DNA of 18,201 nt from assembly GCA_024224995.1 (NCBI GenBank), contig JAAENB010000966.1, positions 1 through 18,201 of the forward strand, given 5' to 3'. Shown piece after piece: positions 14,763-18,201 of the stretch. A program made the position numbers and the translations under genes. The notes beneath the pieces were generated by a model. The model made no database searches. It was not told where the DNA came from and saw only the letters and a program-made list of their open reading frames with translations. Origin of the DNA: a bacterium (GTDB lineage Bacteria > Spirochaetota > UBA4802 > UBA5550). Numbering within the stretch: the first letter of the stretch is position 1; each line of letters begins with the position of its first letter.

Positions 14763-15380
14763 ATGAAATATAGATATGCTGTATTGATTATACTGGTTTC
14801 AGGAATGTTTGTTTGCTCTTGCAATTTAGTATACCAATAGAACGAATGGAGCTCGGTTTTATAAAAAAATACCGTTTGACGATACCTGTGAATTCAATAT
14901 GGAAAAATCATGATGGATGGATTTATGGAGGGGATCTTAGCAACACTAATCCCTGTGGGAGTATTCCCAACACTCAACATAAGCCACCTCAAAAAATTTT
15001 AATAACCGGCACCACCGGCAACAATAGGAATTTATTGCCTGAAGCTGGTTACAATGATCTCCGTATAACGCCGCCCGTTCCTATAAAAAAATTTAAACAA
15101 TTATATCCTCCACTAGCCCGCAAGCATGCTGTTGAAGCGGCTGTTTATATTCACGGCATGAATGTCTCAAAGAACGGGAAAATAACAAAAATAAGATCGA
15201 TTGATATTGATTGAATTATCAAAATCTATTTCATTAGAAACTGATAAGAAATTAGCGCTTGAGTTTATACAATATACGAAATTGATATTATTAGGAGAGC
15301 GTTTAAACCCGGCGCTTTTACATAATAAAAAAGTTTCCGTAACAATTGATTTTCATTTGAAATTTCAATTAAAATTTTAA
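14763..15380 (+). pseudogene. TonB-like lipoprotein gene broken by two frameshifts
   Basis: Three colinear pieces reconstruct one protein. The first frame starts at ATG 14763 and encodes a lipoprotein signal peptide (MKYRYAVLIILVSG, then CSC) but stops at 14838-14840. A second frame, open from before that point to the TGA at 15212-15214, continues with RITPPVPIKKFKQLYPPLAR and VSKNGKITKIRS, which resemble a TonB C-terminal domain. The first frame then resumes from about 15195 to TAA 15378-15380 and ends NKKVSVTIDFHLKFQL, like the last TonB strand. The shifts cancel each other. TonB proteins transmit inner-membrane energy to outer-membrane receptors, but this one would be lipid-anchored. It may be a decayed gene or a normal gene with two sequencing indels. 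The gene identity is less certain than the frame structure. Confidence 0.5.
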
Positions 15381-15521
15381 CGCCAACCTGGCGCTCCAGG
15401 TGGATTGCCGCTTCTTCCGCTTCGTCTTCTTCTCCACCGGTTCCGGGAACGCGCCAAATACATAGCCTTTTTGTGTTCCCTATGGTCAAGGCAATCTTTT
15501 TGTATTTTTCCCCAAACATGA

Positions 15522-15555
15522 AAAAAACTTGTTTTTTAAACGTATTTATTATATT
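15522..15555 (+). promoter_or_regulatory. Promoter of the permease gene within a palindromic AT element
   Basis: AAAAAACTTGTTTTTT (15522-15537) is palindromic apart from its central TT. TTGTTT (15529-15534) can serve as -35, and TATATT (15550-15555) follows after 15 bases. The same 16-base element recurs at 17016-17031 before the solute-binding protein gene, in the same relation to a -10 box. Confidence 0.45.
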
Positions 15556-15593
15556 TGTTAATACATATAAAAAGACATAAGGAGAGCTCTATA

Positions 15594-16961
15594 ATGCAGG
15601 ATTCAGGATTAAAAAGAGTACTGGGACTTCCGGCCGTATCATTCATCGCTATTGGTTCCATGATCGGTGGCGGTGTTTTTGTTTTTACCGGTATTGTCAT
15701 GAAAATCATCGGGCCGGCCCTGCCCATTGCTTACGCCTTAGCAGTGATTCCCGTATTTATCAGCATGCTGCCCCTGGCCATGCTGGGATCGGCCATACCC
15801 GCCACCGGGGCCAATTACCGCTATCCAAGCAGGATGGTATCTCCGGGTCTTGCTTTTACCGGGATATGGGTATACGCCCTGGCTTCCTTCTTCGGACAGA
15901 TTCCTCTCTATGCCCAGATATGCACCAAATACGCCGCTGCCGTATTTCCCGGTCTGCCCCCGGTACTCACACCAGTGCTGATCCTGACATTTTTATATAT
16001 CGTTAATATACTGGGTCTTAAGCTGGCTGCCCAGGTACAGGCGGCCCTGGTTCTTGTGCTCATCTCGGCGCTGATCTATTATGCTTCGAGCGGCATTCCT
16101 GCAATCGATAGCGCGAATTTTTCCAACATATTCGAAAAGGGGACAGGGAAACTGGTGCTGGGTGTTGCCCTGCTCAGTTTTACCTATTTTGGTGCCAATG
16201 GTATTCTGGAACTTGGCGGCGAAATAATCAATCCCGGCAAGGTTATTCCCCGGGCGTTTTTTATCGCCTTTCCTGTTGTGGCCGTGATTTATGTCGGCAT
16301 TGCCATTGCCACTGTTGGGCCCGTACATTATAGTATGGCTACGGGGACTGAGGACTCCCTGGTGATGGTGACCGTGAGTAAACTCATATGCAGCAACGCG
16401 GGAGTTATGTTTTTTATTTTCGGCGGAGCCATTGTTGCTCTTCTTACCACGCTTAACGCCATATTCATTATGGCTACCAAGTCCATGCTCATTATGGTGC
16501 AGGATAATCTCCTGCCCCAATTCTTCGGCAGGGTACATAAAAAATTCGCCACGCCCTGGGTGCTCCTGACAATTATCTGGTTTTTATCGGTACTGGGAGT
16601 GATATCGGGCTTTGACCTTAAGACCCTTGCGTCTTATTCCGCGATTGGCGGACTGATTATTTTCTTTCCCCTCCAGCTTGCGAGTTTCAAGCTGCCGAAA
16701 CTCTATCCTGAAAAATACAAAGAATCCTCTTTTAAATTAAAAGGATTCTGGCTGAAGTTCTGTCCTTCTGTGGGTATCCTCATGGTAGTGTTTTTCTGTG
16801 CGATCCTGTTTGCAGACCTTAAAGAACCCCTTAAGATCGGCTGCTTTTTTCTTTTTATCTTATCCGGTATTCTCTTTTATGTGTTTCGAAAAAAATATCT
16901 TTTAAAACAAGGGATTAATATCAAAGAAAATATCAAAAATGACCCGGAGTGGAAAGCATAA
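15594..16961 (+). CDS. APC-superfamily amino acid permease
   Basis: A 455-residue integral membrane protein with about twelve hydrophobic segments, the family's normal size. The ATG at 15594 has AAGGAG nine bases upstream; the frame extends 13 codons earlier through a TTG that lacks a ribosome site. The first membrane segment carries GSMIGGGVF (21-29), the unwound substrate-binding loop typical of APC transporters. Later markers include TGANYRYPSR near 68-77, FTYFGANGILELGGEIINP in segment 6, and a soluble KLYPEKY loop. It would import, or exchange, an amino acid or amine using an ion gradient or exchange. The substrate is not readable. It shares a promoter element with the downstream solute-binding lipoprotein gene but has its own transcription start. 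Confidence 0.9.
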   Translation: MQDSGLKRVLGLPAVSFIAIGSMIGGGVFVFTGIVMKIIGPALPIAYALAVIPVFISMLPLAMLGSAIPATGANYRYPSRMVSPGLAFTGIWVYALASFFGQIPLYAQICTKYAAAVFPGLPPVLTPVLILTFLYIVNILGLKLAAQVQAALVLVLISALIYYASSGIPAIDSANFSNIFEKGTGKLVLGVALLSFTYFGANGILELGGEIINPGKVIPRAFFIAFPVVAVIYVGIAIATVGPVHYSMATGTEDSLVMVTVSKLICSNAGVMFFIFGGAIVALLTTLNAIFIMATKSMLIMVQDNLLPQFFGRVHKKFATPWVLLTIIWFLSVLGVISGFDLKTLASYSAIGGLIIFFPLQLASFKLPKLYPEKYKESSFKLKGFWLKFCPSVGILMVVFFCAILFADLKEPLKIGCFFLFILSGILFYVFRKKYLLKQGINIKENIKNDPEWKA

Positions 16962-17015
16962 CTCTTTTACCGGATACTTGCGAGCCTTCCCATGAAATTG
17001 ATATTCGTATAAGAA

Positions 17016-17050
17016 AAAAAACTTGTTTTTTTTTATTTTTCTATTATACT
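17016..17050 (+). promoter_or_regulatory. Promoter of the solute-binding lipoprotein gene within the shared AT element
   Basis: The element AAAAAACTTGTTTTTT (17016-17031) lies inside a longer A8...T9 run. TTGTTT (17023-17028) and TATACT (17045-17050) are 16 bases apart, and the -10 matches five of six positions. The start codon follows 50 bases later. Confidence 0.5.
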
Positions 17051-17100
17051 TCTTCATAGAAATACTAATATTAAACAATTTAATTGAAGGAGGCTGTATT

Positions 17101-17958
17101 ATGAATAAATCATTATCAATTATCTTTATTATTTTCTTATTAGCTCCCTTTGCTTCATGCAAAAAACAAGAAGATAAAAAAAGTGAAACCGGTGAAACGC
17201 AAGCAGCGGAAAGTGTCGTAGAGGGCAGTGAAAACCTAATAAGAATTACAAATGGTGAATGGGAACCCTTTCTCTCGGAATATTGCGACGAGTACGGACT
17301 GGCTTCACATATTGTTTCCGAAGCTTTTAAACTCGAAAAAATAGATATCAAATGGGGATTTTTCCCATGGAAGCGCTCATATGAAGTTGCGAAAATGGGA
17401 GCAAAATGGGATGCCTCTGCTGTCTGGTGGCCCACTCCTGAAGCAAGAAATGATTTTTTGATCAGTGAACCTGTGGTTGGCACGTCATTCGTATTTTTTC
17501 ATCTTAAAAGCAGCAAATTTCAATGGAAATCGATGAAGGATTTAAAAGGACTTACTATCGGATTTACTCGTGGATACGATTACGGTAAAGAATTTATGGC
17601 TGCTTTAAAAAAGAAGCAAATAAAAGTTGAGACTGTTTCATCAGATGAGCAGAGTATAAGAATGCTCCTGGCAGGCCGCATAGACTTATTTCCGAATGAT
17701 CCCATTGTAGGGTACTCGCAAATAAGAAATTCTCTTTCTCCCGAAAAAGCTAATCTCATTACAAATCATCCAAAAAAGTTTGGGGTAAACACGCTAAACC
17801 TGTTCATATCCAAAAAGTGTAAGAATGGTGAATTCTTTTTAAACAAATTTAATTCAGGTTTAAAAAAGTTAAAAAGCAGCGGGAAAATTAAATTGATGTA
17901 TAAAGATCTCGATGCCGGAAAATATGACAAAAAGAAAAATAAATTTAAAGCTCCGTAA
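17101..17958 (+). CDS. Family-3 extracellular solute-binding lipoprotein
   Basis: A 285-residue lipoprotein. ATG 17101 has AAGGAGG seven bases upstream, a near-ideal site; the frame is open upstream but without support. The signal peptide ends at lipobox FASC with Cys20, followed by a charged Lys/Glu-rich linker. The body is an SBP_bac_3-type fold: NGEWEPFLSEY near 51-61, FFPWKRSYEVAKMGAKWDA near 92-110, then a hinge region ISEPVVGTSFVFF and DLKGLTIGFTRGYDYG. Such proteins capture amino acids or similar solutes in the periplasm, usually for an ABC transporter. No ABC permease or ATPase genes are visible here, so it may be an orphan, a sensor, or be served by genes beyond the window. It follows the permease gene on the same strand. 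Confidence 0.85.
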   Translation: MNKSLSIIFIIFLLAPFASCKKQEDKKSETGETQAAESVVEGSENLIRITNGEWEPFLSEYCDEYGLASHIVSEAFKLEKIDIKWGFFPWKRSYEVAKMGAKWDASAVWWPTPEARNDFLISEPVVGTSFVFFHLKSSKFQWKSMKDLKGLTIGFTRGYDYGKEFMAALKKKQIKVETVSSDEQSIRMLLAGRIDLFPNDPIVGYSQIRNSLSPEKANLITNHPKKFGVNTLNLFISKKCKNGEFFLNKFNSGLKKLKSSGKIKLMYKDLDAGKYDKKKNKFKAP

Positions 17959-18018
17959 GCGAAAAGGGCTTAAGGACTTTTTACCACCCGCTCACAAGCA
18001 ACATTTAGTTTCTTAAGA

Positions 18019-18201
18019 GTGCGGACCCGGCAGGGCCGGGAAAAATACGGAAGAAACTGTGTCGATACCGGGGTCTGTTTCCGAAGATGCTCCGGCAAGG
18101 GTCTGGTTCTGAGAGACGTTGCAGTGCAACGCCTTTACTGGCTGGTTTCTGGCCAGGGCTATGGAGATTCCGGGAAGGGGCGCAAAAGTTTTTGGAAATA
18201 A
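18019..18201 (+). other. Structured, G+C-richer region of unknown nature at the right edge
   Basis: This stretch is visibly richer in G+C than its surroundings and holds several inverted repeats: CCCGGC-AGG-GCCGGG (18026-18040), CGTTGCA-G-TGCAACG (18117-18131) and CTGGC/GCCAG (18138-18142, 18152-18156). It begins GTGCG, as many bacterial group II introns do. A 60-codon frame starting at that GTG has no ribosome site and an odd Arg/Gly/Cys-rich composition, so I do not call a gene. The minus strand is also open but unconvincing. Confidence 0.25.

Noticed and set aside
15265..15519. 84-codon minus-strand ORF beginning MFGEKYKKIALTIG
   Set aside because: It overlaps the C-terminal part of the TonB-like reading frame on the other strand, has no ribosome-binding site before its ATG, and resembles nothing I recognise. 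Its first half (15381-15519) lies in otherwise empty sequence, so a short real gene is not fully excluded.
15993..16538. 181-codon minus-strand ORF inside the permease gene
   Set aside because: It is antisense to well-supported membrane segments, and its Asn/His/Gly-rich sequence mirrors hydrophobic codons on the other strand.

Overview
The window looks like chromosomal DNA from an anaerobic, fairly AT-rich, double-membraned bacterium, most plausibly a spirochaete or a relative. The reasons are an oxygen-sensitive glycyl radical enzyme, three lipoprotein signal peptides with relaxed lipoboxes, a TonB-like remnant, a parallel beta-helix surface lipoprotein, and paired AAA-ATPase-like/PD-(D/E)XK genes of a type that is multi-copy in such anaerobes. 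The taxonomic guess is an inference; there is no rRNA or tRNA here to settle it. No CRISPR array, rRNA, tRNA or complete transposon was seen.

Left part (1-2808). The start of an unrecognised leftward gene (1-171) is divergent from a tightly coupled two-gene rightward unit. The first gene fuses a KxDGxN-type RNA ligase to a RlaP-like polymerase-beta-fold nucleotidyltransferase. The second is a diverged PurC (SAICAR synthetase) homologue that has lost signature residues. This pair is the best candidate for an undescribed system: an RNA-repair cassette with a repurposed PurC-fold partner.

Middle part (2829-11712), all on the minus strand. In transcription order it holds a TetR regulator (11712-11134), an AAA-like/PD-(D/E)XK protein (11054-9294), a single-polypeptide fusion of a glycyl-radical activase and a glycyl radical enzyme (8952-5605), a second AAA-like/PD-(D/E)XK paralogue of the same length (5432-3672), and an aldo/keto reductase (3662-2829). 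The two paralogues share about 72 bp of near-identical leader and form long direct repeats around the glycyl radical gene. The promoter of that gene overlaps a nearly perfect 43-bp palindrome, a likely repressor operator, and sits beside a T7G9 homopolymer. A 104-bp cloverleaf-like inverted repeat lies just upstream. The reductase could act on an aldehyde made by the radical enzyme, and the TetR protein is the obvious candidate repressor.

Right part (11713-18201). A beta-helix lipoprotein faces convergently onto a small cupin gene. Then come a TonB-like lipoprotein gene with two apparent compensating frameshifts, an APC-family amino acid permease, and a family-3 solute-binding lipoprotein. 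The last two share a distinctive AAAAAACTTGTTTTTT promoter element, suggesting common regulation and perhaps a common theme of small-molecule uptake. The final 180 bases are richer in G+C and hairpins than their surroundings and hold no convincing gene; they might be the 5' end of a structured RNA or intron that continues beyond the window.
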